Shown: positions 24,679 through 32,976 of the stretch, piece by piece
How the letters are laid out: each line of letters begins with the position of its first letter
Numbering within the stretch: the first letter of the stretch is position 1
Assembly (NCBI RefSeq): GCF_008520305.1
Contig: NZ_ML703287.1
Location: 81,221 to 145,220, forward strand
DNA: 64,000 bases
Direction: 5' to 3'
Source of the DNA: Mesorhizobium sp. SARCC-RB16n
GTDB lineage: Bacteria; Pseudomonadota; Alphaproteobacteria; Rhizobiales; Rhizobiaceae
Translations under genes and position numbers: made by a program
The notes under the pieces: generated by a model
The model's input: the letters and a program-made list of their open reading frames with translations, nothing else
Databases searched by the model: none
What the model was told of the DNA's origin: nothing

Positions 24679-26766
24679 TTAGGCTTCCAACGCGGCCTGC
24701 TCGGCAATGGTCGAAAGCACGCTGCGCACGTCCAGCGTGCTGAACGGTTTTTCGAGGATCTGTGGTCGCTGCTGCGCCGGCAAGGCTTCGATTTCCGCCT
24801 TCGCGCCGATGAGGTCGCCGGTGACCAGCACGAAGCGCCGCGCCAGGTCGGGCCGCTCTGTGAGCAGTTCGCGGTAGATCGAAATGCCACTGATACCGGG
24901 CATGCGCAGATCCGAAAAGACGATGTCCGGCGGCATGTGGCCACTCAGGGTGGCGGCGCCCGATTCCCAGACCGGCGCGATCCGAGACTTGATGCCCATC
25001 AATTCGAGAATGTCGGACAAGGAACCAGCGACATCGGGCTCGTCATCGATGATCAGGGCATGGCGCAGGCCGCTCGATCGTGGCTGGCTTTCGCCAGCGG
25101 CGGCGGTGCCTGCCGAGATGGCGGGCAACTGGACGACGAAACGCGCGCCCCTCGGCTGCACTTCCTCGAACCAGACAGCGCCATTGTGCCGCTCGATGAT
25201 GGATTTCGAAATCGACAGGCCGATACCGGTGCCAACACCGACCGGCTTGGTGGTGAAATAGGATTCGAAAATGCGCGAACGGATCGCCTCGGGGATGCCG
25301 GGCCCGTTGTCCTCGACCGAGAAGCCGGGATTGCCCCGGTCGCCGCGGAATGTCCGCACCTTGATCAGGCGGTCGCTTGCGACGCCGGCCAGGGCATGCT
25401 GACTATTGATGAGAAAATTGGCCACCACCTGCGTCACGTGATCGGCATCGGCCATTGCCAGCAGGGGACCGGGCGCGAAATCGGTATCGATGATGATGCC
25501 GCTCGAGCGCGCGCCGTAGGCGGTCACCTCGAGAGCAGCGCGGATCACCTGGTTGAGATCGGTCTCGGCCTGCGCCGCCGGATGGAGGCGGACCATCGAC
25601 AGGAAGCTCTTGACGATGCGCCCGCAGCGCTCGGCGGCGGCGCGCACCTTTTCGGCACGCACCTTGGTCTGCGGATCGGTGGCGAATTCATGCAGCAGCG
25701 TCGATTGCGCGACCACCACGGCCAGCGGATTGTTGAGCTCGTGCGAAACGCCCGCGAGCAGCGAGCCCATCGCAGCCATCTTCTCGTTCTGGTGCAGCTT
25801 CTCGCGCTGCCGGTTGATCTCCTCCTCGGCGCGCAGCCTCTCGCGCAAGTCGCGGATGGAGCCGAAGATCAGCCGGCGGTCGGCGACCCGCATTTCGGTT
25901 GCCGTCAGTTCGATCGGGAACACCTCGCCGGCGGCATTCTGCGTCACCGTCTCGAGCCGCTGGCCGACCATCGGCGCGCCGCGGCCGGACATGTAGTCGG
26001 CGCCGGAGGCATAGCCCTTGCGGTAGTATTCGGGAACGACGGTATCGAGCAGGTCCTTGCCGAGGATCTCGCTGCGCTGGAAGCCGAACATCTTTTCCGC
26101 GGCCGGATTGAATTCGATGATCGATCCGGCTTCGTCGATGACGATGATGGCATCGAGCGAGGCCTGCAGCATGGTGCGGCGGATCACCTCGCTGGCATGG
26201 GCGTCGGAGGGGGAGTGTTCGATGGCATCGCCGATGGCGAGCGCGATGATGTGCAGCGTCGCCTCTTCCTCGTCGGTCCATTCACGCTCCTCGACGCAAT
26301 CATTGACGGCGAGCGTGCCCCAGAGATGGCCGTGCGCGAAAACCGACACCGACAGGAACGACTTGATGTTCTGCTTTTCGAAATCAGCCCTCAGGAACCC
26401 TTCGAGATCGCGCGTGTGGCCGGCGAAGATCTTGCCCTGCCGCTCATCCTCGGCCAGCCGCTCCAGGAGCGGATCCGAATTGACGATCGACTGCATGATG
26501 ACGGTCGGTGACGCCAGTTCGCCGCCGAAATCGGGGTCGATCCAGTAGGCGGCGACCGACTGGGCGAAACCTTGGCCGGGAAGCTCACGCAGGCGGAAAA
26601 GGATGCCGCGCTGGCACTCCATGGCGTGGCACAGCGTTTCCAGTATGCCGTCCATTTCGCGCTGCCAGTCGCCGGCCTCGCGCAGCCGGCGCACGACACG
26701 CACGGCCGCCATCGCCGCGCCCTGCCTGAAACCCTGCATATCCGTGTTTGCCGTCTCGCCCGTCAT
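24679..26766 (-). CDS. Hybrid sensor histidine kinase (GAF-PAS-HisKA-HATPase-REC)
   Basis: A 695-residue cytoplasmic kinase. A GAF-like domain covers residues 30-185, PAS about 195-310, and the HisKA H-box AGVSHELNNPLA has His near 343. ATPase boxes are QVVANFLINSQHA, FSVEDNGPGIPE and GTGIGLSISKSI. The C-terminal receiver has IIDDEPD, the phospho-Asp in FSDLRMP and Lys in EKPF. No membrane span is seen, so the signal is probably internal, with GAF or PAS binding a small ligand. The OmpR-type regulator lies 77 bases upstream on the same strand, making a phosphorelay pair. The signal is unknown. Confidence 0.88.
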   Translation of the reverse strand: MTGETANTDMQGFRQGAAMAAVRVVRRLREAGDWQREMDGILETLCHAMECQRGILFRLRELPGQGFAQSVAAYWIDPDFGGELASPTVIMQSIVNSDPLLERLAEDERQGKIFAGHTRDLEGFLRADFEKQNIKSFLSVSVFAHGHLWGTLAVNDCVEEREWTDEEEATLHIIALAIGDAIEHSPSDAHASEVIRRTMLQASLDAIIVIDEAGSIIEFNPAAEKMFGFQRSEILGKDLLDTVVPEYYRKGYASGADYMSGRGAPMVGQRLETVTQNAAGEVFPIELTATEMRVADRRLIFGSIRDLRERLRAEEEINRQREKLHQNEKMAAMGSLLAGVSHELNNPLAVVVAQSTLLHEFATDPQTKVRAEKVRAAAERCGRIVKSFLSMVRLHPAAQAETDLNQVIRAALEVTAYGARSSGIIIDTDFAPGPLLAMADADHVTQVVANFLINSQHALAGVASDRLIKVRTFRGDRGNPGFSVEDNGPGIPEAIRSRIFESYFTTKPVGVGTGIGLSISKSIIERHNGAVWFEEVQPRGARFVVQLPAISAGTAAAGESQPRSSGLRHALIIDDEPDVAGSLSDILELMGIKSRIAPVWESGAATLSGHMPPDIVFSDLRMPGISGISIYRELLTERPDLARRFVLVTGDLIGAKAEIEALPAQQRPQILEKPFSTLDVRSVLSTIAEQAALEA

Positions 26767-26843
26767 TGTCAGCCGTCATTCCAGAGTCACGCCCATTCGA
26801 TCGGCTGGCAACGGCTGCGGAGCGGAAATCCTGGGCCTGATGC

Positions 26844-27569
26844 TCAGTTGCCGTCGCCGGTCGGCAGCGAGAAAATATAGCCTTCGCCGCGCACCGTGCG
26901 CAGGAATTTCGGATTGGCCGGGTCAGTCTCGATCTTCTTGCGCAGGCGCATGATGCGGATGTCGACAGCGCGCGATGATTCCGGATCCTCGGTGAAGCCG
27001 ATCGCCTCGGAGATCGCTGCCCTGGTCAGCAGCCGGTTGGCGCGGGTCAGGAAAACTTCCAGCACGTCGAATTCGCTCTTTGCCATGTCGATCACCGTGC
27101 CGTTGGCGCCGGTGACCAACCTGCCGTCGAGATCGGCCTGGAAAGGGCCGAAAGCGACGGAGCGCCGGTCGGTCCTGGCTTTCCTGTCCTGCGGCTCCGT
27201 CGGCTGCGGGACACGGCGCAGCACGCTGCGCACCCTGGCCAGCACTTCGCGCAGTTCATACGGCTTGACGATATAGTCGTCGGCACCGAGTTCCAGCCCG
27301 ACGATGCGGTCGAGCGCGGTGCCGGCGGCGGTCGCGTAGATGATGCCGATCGGCATTTTCGAGCGCAGCCAGCGGCCGAGCGACAGGCCGTCCTCGCCCG
27401 GCATGGCGATGTCGAGGATTGCCAGATGGAAGGGCTGTGTCTCGATCAGGCTGCGCGCGGCGGCCGCGGTTTCCGCGGTCGCAACATCATAGCCGGCGGC
27501 GCCGAGATATTCGGCGACCGCGTCCCTCAGGTCGGGCTCGTCCTCGACGATGACAATTCTTGCCCGCAC
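26844..27569 (-). CDS. OmpR/PhoB-family response regulator
   Basis: A 241-residue regulator. The receiver has the acidic pair in VIVEDEPD, the phospho-Asp in LAILDIAMPGEDG near residue 52, Thr/Ala in YATAAG and Lys in YIVKPYEL. The winged-helix domain ends with AVDIRIMRLRKKIETDPANPKFLRTVRGEGYIF. It is the likely partner of the hybrid kinase downstream. A GTG at 27569 preceded by GGGAGCGAGG is chosen as start, putting the receiver fold at the right place; a longer reading to 27629 begins with non-homologous residues. A second regulator is encoded divergently 92 bases away. Confidence 0.87.
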   Translation of the reverse strand: MRARIVIVEDEPDLRDAVAEYLGAAGYDVATAETAAAARSLIETQPFHLAILDIAMPGEDGLSLGRWLRSKMPIGIIYATAAGTALDRIVGLELGADDYIVKPYELREVLARVRSVLRRVPQPTEPQDRKARTDRRSVAFGPFQADLDGRLVTGANGTVIDMAKSEFDVLEVFLTRANRLLTRAAISEAIGFTEDPESSRAVDIRIMRLRKKIETDPANPKFLRTVRGEGYIFSLPTGDGN

Positions 27570-27661
27570 GATGGCCTCGCTCCCACTTTCAGTGGAAAGT
27601 AGATTGGGTATAAACATCATGTCCAGCACTCATATCCGGTTGCCAGGAACGGTTGGAAAAC

Positions 27662-28378
27662 ATGGCCGCACGAGCCGTCATCGCGCTTGTTTCCGTCGCC
27701 GACGTCGTCGCAACCGAGCTTGCCGACCATCTTGAGCGGCGCGGCCATGACGTGCGCCAGGCGCGGCAGCCCTGGGAGGCGGAATCGCTGCTGGCCGGCA
27801 GAGGCATCGATGTCGTCGTCGTCGGGGACAGCCTCAGCCAGGCGGAAGGGCGGGATCTGCTCATGCGTTTTGGCGGCCAAGGTGGGGGCGGCCAAGGCGG
27901 GAGCGGCGAGCATGGACCGGATTTCATCCTGATATGCCGGCCGGCCGATCTCCTCGACAAGGTGCTGGCGCTCGAGCTCGGCGCCGCCGATGTCGTCGAG
28001 AGTCCGCTCAATGTCAGAGAACTCGCCGCGCGCGTCGGCGGCCTGCTTTCGCGGCGCGGCAGAGGCACCCAGGAACTGATCGTATTGGAGAACGCCACCG
28101 TCGATCTGAGATCGGCGATCGTCATGCATCGCTCCGGTACGCAGGAGCAGCTCTCGCCCGGTCAGGTGGCGCTGCTCAGGCTGTTCCTGGCGTGCCCGCG
28201 CAAGGTGCTGACGCGTGACGACATTATCGCGGCGGCGCCGGCCGAGAATGCCGACGCCTTCGATCGCTCGATCGACTCGCGCATCGTGCGGCTGCGCCGC
28301 AAGCTCGACACTGAGGCCATCACCACCATACGCGGCGCCGGCTACAGGTTCGATCCGCCGCGGCAGTTCGCCGACTGA
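27662..28378 (+). CDS. Winged-helix response-regulator-like protein with degenerate receiver
   Basis: A 238-residue protein. The C-terminal half is an OmpR-type winged helix (LSPGQVALLRLFLACPRKVLTRDDIIAA ... RSIDSRIVRLRRKLDTEAITTIRGAGYRF). The N-terminal half has receiver topology but lacks the acidic pair (IALVSVADV) and the conserved Lys (ESPLNVREL in place of KP); only the Asp in VVVVGDSL remains. A Gly/Gln-rich insert, GGQGGGGQGGSGEHG, interrupts it. It is probably not activated by classical phosphorylation. The ATG at 27662 has GGTTGGA upstream. It is divergent from the kinase-regulator pair and may work with it. Confidence 0.8.
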   Translation: MAARAVIALVSVADVVATELADHLERRGHDVRQARQPWEAESLLAGRGIDVVVVGDSLSQAEGRDLLMRFGGQGGGGQGGSGEHGPDFILICRPADLLDKVLALELGAADVVESPLNVRELAARVGGLLSRRGRGTQELIVLENATVDLRSAIVMHRSGTQEQLSPGQVALLRLFLACPRKVLTRDDIIAAAPAENADAFDRSIDSRIVRLRRKLDTEAITTIRGAGYRFDPPRQFAD

Positions 28379-28449
28379 CGGCTGTCTTTTCCAGCTGGTT
28401 CCCCGGATCAGCATCGGACTTTCCATTTCCGCGCCGATGCCCGCGAGGT

Positions 28450-28611
28450 TCATCGCACCACCAGCAATGACGGACCCGAGCCCATGTCGCTGCCGAACTC
28501 GCTTGCGTGAGCGCGTTCCTTGAGGAGCACGCTGGCGAGTGCGGCAAAGCCGAGCAGGCCCTGCGCGTAGAGCAGTGCGGAAAGCACGGAAGCTGCGAAT
28601 GTTGCCTTCAT
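28450..28611 (-). CDS. Candidate small exported or membrane protein, 53 residues
   Basis: An open frame starting ATG at 28611, behind GGGGAA, encodes 53 residues: MKATFAASVLSALLYAQGLL, then a hydrophobic continuation GFAALASVLLKERAHA and a short polar tail ending SLLVVR. This looks like a signal peptide or single-span microprotein rather than a chance frame. It lies 39 bases downstream of another candidate small gene on the same strand. No family is recognised. The confidence is limited by the short length. Confidence 0.45.
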   Translation of the reverse strand: MKATFAASVLSALLYAQGLLGFAALASVLLKERAHASEFGSDMGSGPSLLVVR

Positions 28612-28650
28612 GGTCGGAATTCCCCAAAAAATGAATGTTCGCGGGTCGCT

Positions 28651-28983
28651 TCAGGAAACTCCCGAAGTGCCCGCGCCGCCCACGGAGCCCCCCGTCGCGG
28701 CGCGGGCCTTCGGTCCTCTCGGCAGCAAGTTGCCGGAGGGGCCGCGCAATGCCAGCTGCTGAAGGCCAACCCGCCAGAGGGCCTTCAACCGGGCGATGCG
28801 CAGGCTGGAAACGATCCAGACCGTGGCGCAAAACAGGGCGACGTGCAGGGTCGAAATCTCGCTCGAACTCATCGCTGCCAGCTTCGTCACCGGCCTGCCG
28901 GCAATGGTGCCGGCGCCGCCGGTGGCCGCTGCCGCGATGCTGATCCTGAAGAGCCAGGACCGCGTGTTCGTTTTCGTTCCCAT
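28651..28983 (-). CDS. Candidate small membrane protein, 110 residues
   Basis: The frame from ATG 28983 encodes MGTKTNTRSWLFRISIAAAA followed by weakly hydrophobic residues. A second span is STLHVALFCATVWIVSSLRI near residues 44-63, with a basic amphipathic stretch and a Gly/Ala tail after it. Two possible membrane segments favour a real membrane protein, but the ribosome binding site is weak and the tail is low complexity. It would form a pair with the 53-residue frame downstream. No family is recognised. Confidence 0.4.
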   Translation of the reverse strand: MGTKTNTRSWLFRISIAAAATGGAGTIAGRPVTKLAAMSSSEISTLHVALFCATVWIVSSLRIARLKALWRVGLQQLALRGPSGNLLPRGPKARAATGGSVGGAGTSGVS

Positions 28984-29328
28984 GGTCGTTGCCGTCTGCT
29001 TTCGTTGCGTCAACTTTTGGCTCCGGTTCGTATCCGGATCATGCCGCCAAAAGCCGCGCTTTGTTGCAGTTTGGTTTCGAAATTGACCATAACTCTTTCA
29101 TATGCGGACAATTCGAACTTTCGTTTCGGGATAGATACCTATGTACGTTATCCCTGCCCACATGTTCCAGGACGCGGGCGCAACCGGCCGCGCTGTTTGG
29201 CTTGTTAACCAGTGGAAACAAATTCGAAATCCAAACGAGCATTTCACGAAATCTCTCCGAAACATGTGGCTGGGGATAAGCCGCTCATCGAATTGGAGCC
29301 GGCCGGACCGGCAGAGAGAGGGGACATC
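28984..29328. other. AT-richer intergenic region before the transpeptidase
   Basis: About 345 bases without a convincing gene. Three TTCGAA palindromes occur at 29076, 29112 and 29223, two of them inside AATTCGAA. The region is visibly poorer in G+C than its surroundings, as expected for promoters reading in both directions. Confidence 0.4.
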
Positions 29329-29784
29329 ATGCACACCACCATTTCCGCGAAGCTCATCAACATCACCGCCGCCGCGCTCATGGGCATCGCACTTCTATTC
29401 GGCGCCAACGCCGCCCATGCCGCCAACACCATCGTGGCGCGCGTTTCGCTGTCGCAGCAGATCATGGAAGTCTCCGTCGACGGCCGGCCGGCTTTCGCCT
29501 GGAAGGTTTCCACCGGCGACAGGGCGCATGTGACGCCGACCGGCTCGTTCAAGCCGACGCGCATGCATGAGATGTGGTATTCGAAGAAGTACGACAACGC
29601 GCCGATGCCGCATTCGGTCTTTTTCAGCGGCGGCTATGCGGTTCACGCCACCTATGCAATCAAGCGCCTCGGCCAGCCTGCCTCGCATGGCTGCGTGCGG
29701 CTGCACCCGGATAATGCCGCCGATTTCTACCAGCTCGTCCAGACCTTCGGCCCGGCCAACACCAGCATCGTCATCGTCAAGTAG
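29329..29784 (+). CDS. L,D-transpeptidase (YkuD fold)
   Basis: A 151-residue exported enzyme. The signal peptide is MHTTISAKLINITAAALMGI..., cut after AAHA near residue 31. The catalytic motif S-H-G-C-V-R-L is at residues 119-125 with nucleophile Cys122, preceded by HATYAIKRLGQPA. Such enzymes make 3-3 crosslinks in peptidoglycan or attach proteins to it in the periplasm; rhizobial genomes carry many copies. The ATG at 29329 is picked for GAGAGGGG seven bases upstream and the signal peptide. It is monocistronic and ends at a strong hairpin terminator. Confidence 0.9.
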   Translation: MHTTISAKLINITAAALMGIALLFGANAAHAANTIVARVSLSQQIMEVSVDGRPAFAWKVSTGDRAHVTPTGSFKPTRMHEMWYSKKYDNAPMPHSVFFSGGYAVHATYAIKRLGQPASHGCVRLHPDNAADFYQLVQTFGPANTSIVIVK

Positions 29785-29834
29785 TTGGCAGGTTGCCGCA
29801 TTCGGCCATATGCCGGAGTTGCTGGAGCAACCGC

Positions 29835-29871
29835 AAAAAGAGAGGCCGGAAAAATTCCGGCCTCTCTTTTT
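29835..29871. terminator. Strong bidirectional rho-independent terminator
   Basis: A perfect 17-base stem, AAAAAGAGAGGCCGGAA (29835-29851) with TTCCGGCCTCTCTTTTT (29855-29871), around an AAA loop. The A-run/T-run on either side lets it serve both the transpeptidase gene and the convergent RND operon. Confidence 0.9.
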
Positions 29872-29892
29872 GTCTCTTACGCCTTGCGTGCC

Positions 29893-32800
29893 TCAGCTCG
29901 GCAGCGCCGGCATCAGTTTCGGATCCGGCTTTTCCGCCAGATGCGGGAGATCCTTGCTGGCGATGAAGGTGTAGAACATGGGCACGACGAACAGCGTGAA
30001 CATGGTGCCGACCAGGATGCCGGTGAAGATGACCAGGCCCATCGAATAGCGGGCCGCGGCACCGGCACCGCTTGAAACGATCAGCGGCACCACGCCCAGC
30101 GCCATCGCGGCCGTCGTCATCAGGATCGGCCGCAGGCGCACCTTGGCCGAGGCGATGATGGCATCACGCCGCCGCATGCCATGCAGTTCTCGCTGCTGGT
30201 TGGCGAATTCGACCAGCAGAATGCCGTGCTTGGTGATCAAGCCGATCAGCGTGATCAGGCCGACCTGGGTATAGATGTTGAGCGTGCCGAGGCCCAGGTT
30301 GAGCGGCACGATCGCGCCGAAGATCGACAATGGCACCGCCATCATGATGATCAGCGGATCGCGGAAGCTTTCAAACTGCGCAGCCAGCACTAGGTAGATG
30401 ACGATGACGGCCGCGCCGAAGGCGATCAGGATCGTGTTGCCCTGTTCCTTCTCCTGCCGGGACTGGCCGGAATAGTCGATGAAGAAGGTGTCGGGCAGGC
30501 TCTCCTTGGCAATGTCCTCGAGGACTTTCAAACCATCGCCCGTGGTGACGCCGGGTAGCGGCAGCGCCGAGATCGTCGATGAATTCAACTGGTTGAACTG
30601 CTCGATTGCCGCCGGCGAGGCATTGTTCGAAATCTTCACCACGGCCGACAGAGGCACCATCTCGCCCGTCACACTGCGCACGAAGTATTCGCCGAGCTTT
30701 TCGGGGTTGTCGCGGAATTCCTGCGGCACTTGCGGGATGATATCATAGCTGTTGGAGTCGCGGTCGAACTGCGCCACTTCGGCGCCGCCGACCAGCAGCG
30801 TCAGCGTCCGCCCGATATCGGCGATCGGCAGGTTGAGCGCGGCGGCGCGGTCGCGGTCGATGGTCACCGTCACCTGCGGCGCGTCATAGGCCATCGAATT
30901 CTGCACGACGATGAAGCGGCCCGAGGCCTGCGCCTTGTTCTTGATTTTCTCGGCTTCCTCGTACACCTGAGCGGAATCGCCGGTCGAGCGTACCACCATG
31001 GCAATCGGCAAGCCGCCGCCGGAGCCCGGTAACGTCGGCGGCGCGAAGACAAACGCCTGGACACCTGCCACCTTGGCGATACGTGCCGTAATGTCGGCCT
31101 GCAGCTGCTTCGAATTGCGCTTGCGCTCCGCCCAATCCTTGAAGGCAAAACCGACGAAGGCGCTGTTGGTCGTGCCGCCGAACGCGACGGCCGAGAACTG
31201 CGCCCGGGTTTCGGGAATATCCTTCACCAGGCCCAGGATCTGGTTGACGTAGGTCTCGGTGTAATCGGAGGTCGCATAGCGCGGCGCCGTCACCAGCGAG
31301 AGCAGGAAGCCCTGGTCTTCTTCCGGCGCCAGTTCCGTCGAGGTCTTGGTGAACATGAAGCCGGTCACGCCGACAAGCGCCAGCACGATGAGCAGTGTCA
31401 GCGGGCGATAGTTCAAAGACCCGGTGACGGCGCGCTCATAGACGTGCTCGACGCGCGAGAAGGTGCCGTCGACGATACGCTGGAAACGGCCTGCGTTGCC
31501 CGGCTTCAGGAGACGCGCCGACATCATCGGCGTGATGGTGATGGCAATGACGCCCGACAGCACCACCGATCCGGCGAGCGTCACCGCGAATTCACGGAAC
31601 AGGGCGCCGGTCAGGCCGCCGGTGAAGGCCAGCGGCGCGAACACGGCGGCGAGCGTCATGGTCATGGCGACGATGGCCGACGCGATCTCGCGCATGCCGC
31701 TGAAGGCCGCCTGCATGGGCGGCATGTGATCTTCTTCCATGTGGCGGTGGATGTTCTCCACCACCACGATGGCGTCGTCGACGACAAGGCCGATCGCCAG
31801 CACCATGGCCAGCAGCGACAGAAGGTTGATCGAATAGCCCACCGCGAACAAAAGGAAGCAGACGCCGATCAGCGACAGCGGGATGGTGATGATCGGCATC
31901 ATCACCGAGCGGAACGAGCCGAGGAACAGCAGGATGACGACGACGACGATGGCAACCGCCTCGGCGATGGTTTTGAACACCTCGTCGATCGAAGCGCTGA
32001 TCTGCCCGGTCGCGTCGTAGACGACCTCGATCGTCATGCCTTTCGGCAGCGTCTCCTGGATCTGCGGGACGAGCTTGGTAAGCGCCGCCGCTGTGGTCAG
32101 CGGATTGGCCGCCGGGGTCGGGAAGATAGCGAGGAAGGTGCCGGGCTTGCCGTTGAACGAGACCCTGGTGTCGGTATTCGCAGCAGCGAGTTCGACGCGG
32201 GCCACGTCGCGCAAGCGCACGACATTGCCGTCGGTCGAGCGCAATGGCAGCGCTGCGAAGGCTTCCGGTGTCTGCAGCGTCGAGCGCACTGTGATCGACG
32301 AGACGACATACTCGTTCTGGGTGTTGCCGGGCGCCGACAGGAAGTTGGAATTGTTGATCGCCGTCAGCACTTCGGCCGCCGTCACGCCGCGCGCGGCAAG
32401 CCTGACCGGGTCGATCCAGACGCGCATCGAATATTCCTGGGCGCCGAAGATCTGCACGTCGGCGACACCTTCGACGGTCGACATGCGAGGCCTGATGACG
32501 CGCTCGATATACTCGGTCAGCTGCTCCTTGGTCATGTTCGGATTCTGCATCGAGATGTACATCATCGCGAACTGCTGACCCGTACCCTTGACGATGACCG
32601 GGTCCTTGGAGGCGTCCGGCAAGGTGCCGCGCACCCCCTGGACCTTGGACAACACTTCGGTCAGCGCCACGTCGGGGTTGGAACCGAGCTTCATCTGCAC
32701 CGTCACGGTGCTGGAGGACGGACGGCTGGACGAGGTGACGTAGTCGATGTTCTCGGTCGAGGCGACGGCGCGCGCGATCGGGGCGGAAATGAAGCCCTGG

Positions 32801-32976
32801 ATCAGGTCGGCGCTGGCGCCCGGATAGGCCGTCGTGATGGTGATCGCGGTTTCGTCGACCTTCGGATACTGCCGGATCGACAGGTTGAAGATGCCCTGGA
32901 AGCCGAGCAGCAGGATCATGCAGGCAAGGACCGTCGAAAGAACGGGTCGGCGAATGAAGAGATCGGAAAAGCTCAT
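29893..32976 (-). CDS. RND multidrug efflux permease (AcrB/MexF-like)
   Basis: A 1027-residue inner-membrane pump of the hydrophobe/amphiphile RND family, full length. It has 12 predicted spans: the first is STVLACMILLLGFQGIFNL, and the central segment GLVVDDAIVVVENIHRHMEE carries the paired Asp of the proton relay near residue 400. C-terminal spans include IYTQVGLITLIGLITKHGILLVEFAN. It works as a trimer with the adaptor encoded just upstream (four-base overlap ATGA) and an outer-membrane channel encoded elsewhere. Expression is probably controlled by the divergent TetR repressor. Substrates are unknown. Confidence 0.92.
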   Translation of the reverse strand: MSFSDLFIRRPVLSTVLACMILLLGFQGIFNLSIRQYPKVDETAITITTAYPGASADLIQGFISAPIARAVASTENIDYVTSSSRPSSSTVTVQMKLGSNPDVALTEVLSKVQGVRGTLPDASKDPVIVKGTGQQFAMMYISMQNPNMTKEQLTEYIERVIRPRMSTVEGVADVQIFGAQEYSMRVWIDPVRLAARGVTAAEVLTAINNSNFLSAPGNTQNEYVVSSITVRSTLQTPEAFAALPLRSTDGNVVRLRDVARVELAAANTDTRVSFNGKPGTFLAIFPTPAANPLTTAAALTKLVPQIQETLPKGMTIEVVYDATGQISASIDEVFKTIAEAVAIVVVVILLFLGSFRSVMMPIITIPLSLIGVCFLLFAVGYSINLLSLLAMVLAIGLVVDDAIVVVENIHRHMEEDHMPPMQAAFSGMREIASAIVAMTMTLAAVFAPLAFTGGLTGALFREFAVTLAGSVVLSGVIAITITPMMSARLLKPGNAGRFQRIVDGTFSRVEHVYERAVTGSLNYRPLTLLIVLALVGVTGFMFTKTSTELAPEEDQGFLLSLVTAPRYATSDYTETYVNQILGLVKDIPETRAQFSAVAFGGTTNSAFVGFAFKDWAERKRNSKQLQADITARIAKVAGVQAFVFAPPTLPGSGGGLPIAMVVRSTGDSAQVYEEAEKIKNKAQASGRFIVVQNSMAYDAPQVTVTIDRDRAAALNLPIADIGRTLTLLVGGAEVAQFDRDSNSYDIIPQVPQEFRDNPEKLGEYFVRSVTGEMVPLSAVVKISNNASPAAIEQFNQLNSSTISALPLPGVTTGDGLKVLEDIAKESLPDTFFIDYSGQSRQEKEQGNTILIAFGAAVIVIYLVLAAQFESFRDPLIIMMAVPLSIFGAIVPLNLGLGTLNIYTQVGLITLIGLITKHGILLVEFANQQRELHGMRRRDAIIASAKVRLRPILMTTAAMALGVVPLIVSSGAGAAARYSMGLVIFTGILVGTMFTLFVVPMFYTFIASKDLPHLAEKPDPKLMPALPS

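Noticed and set aside
27617-28831. 404-residue minus-strand frame over the atypical regulator
   Set aside because: Arg/Ala-rich without hydrophobic core, and it contradicts the winged-helix gene on the plus strand.
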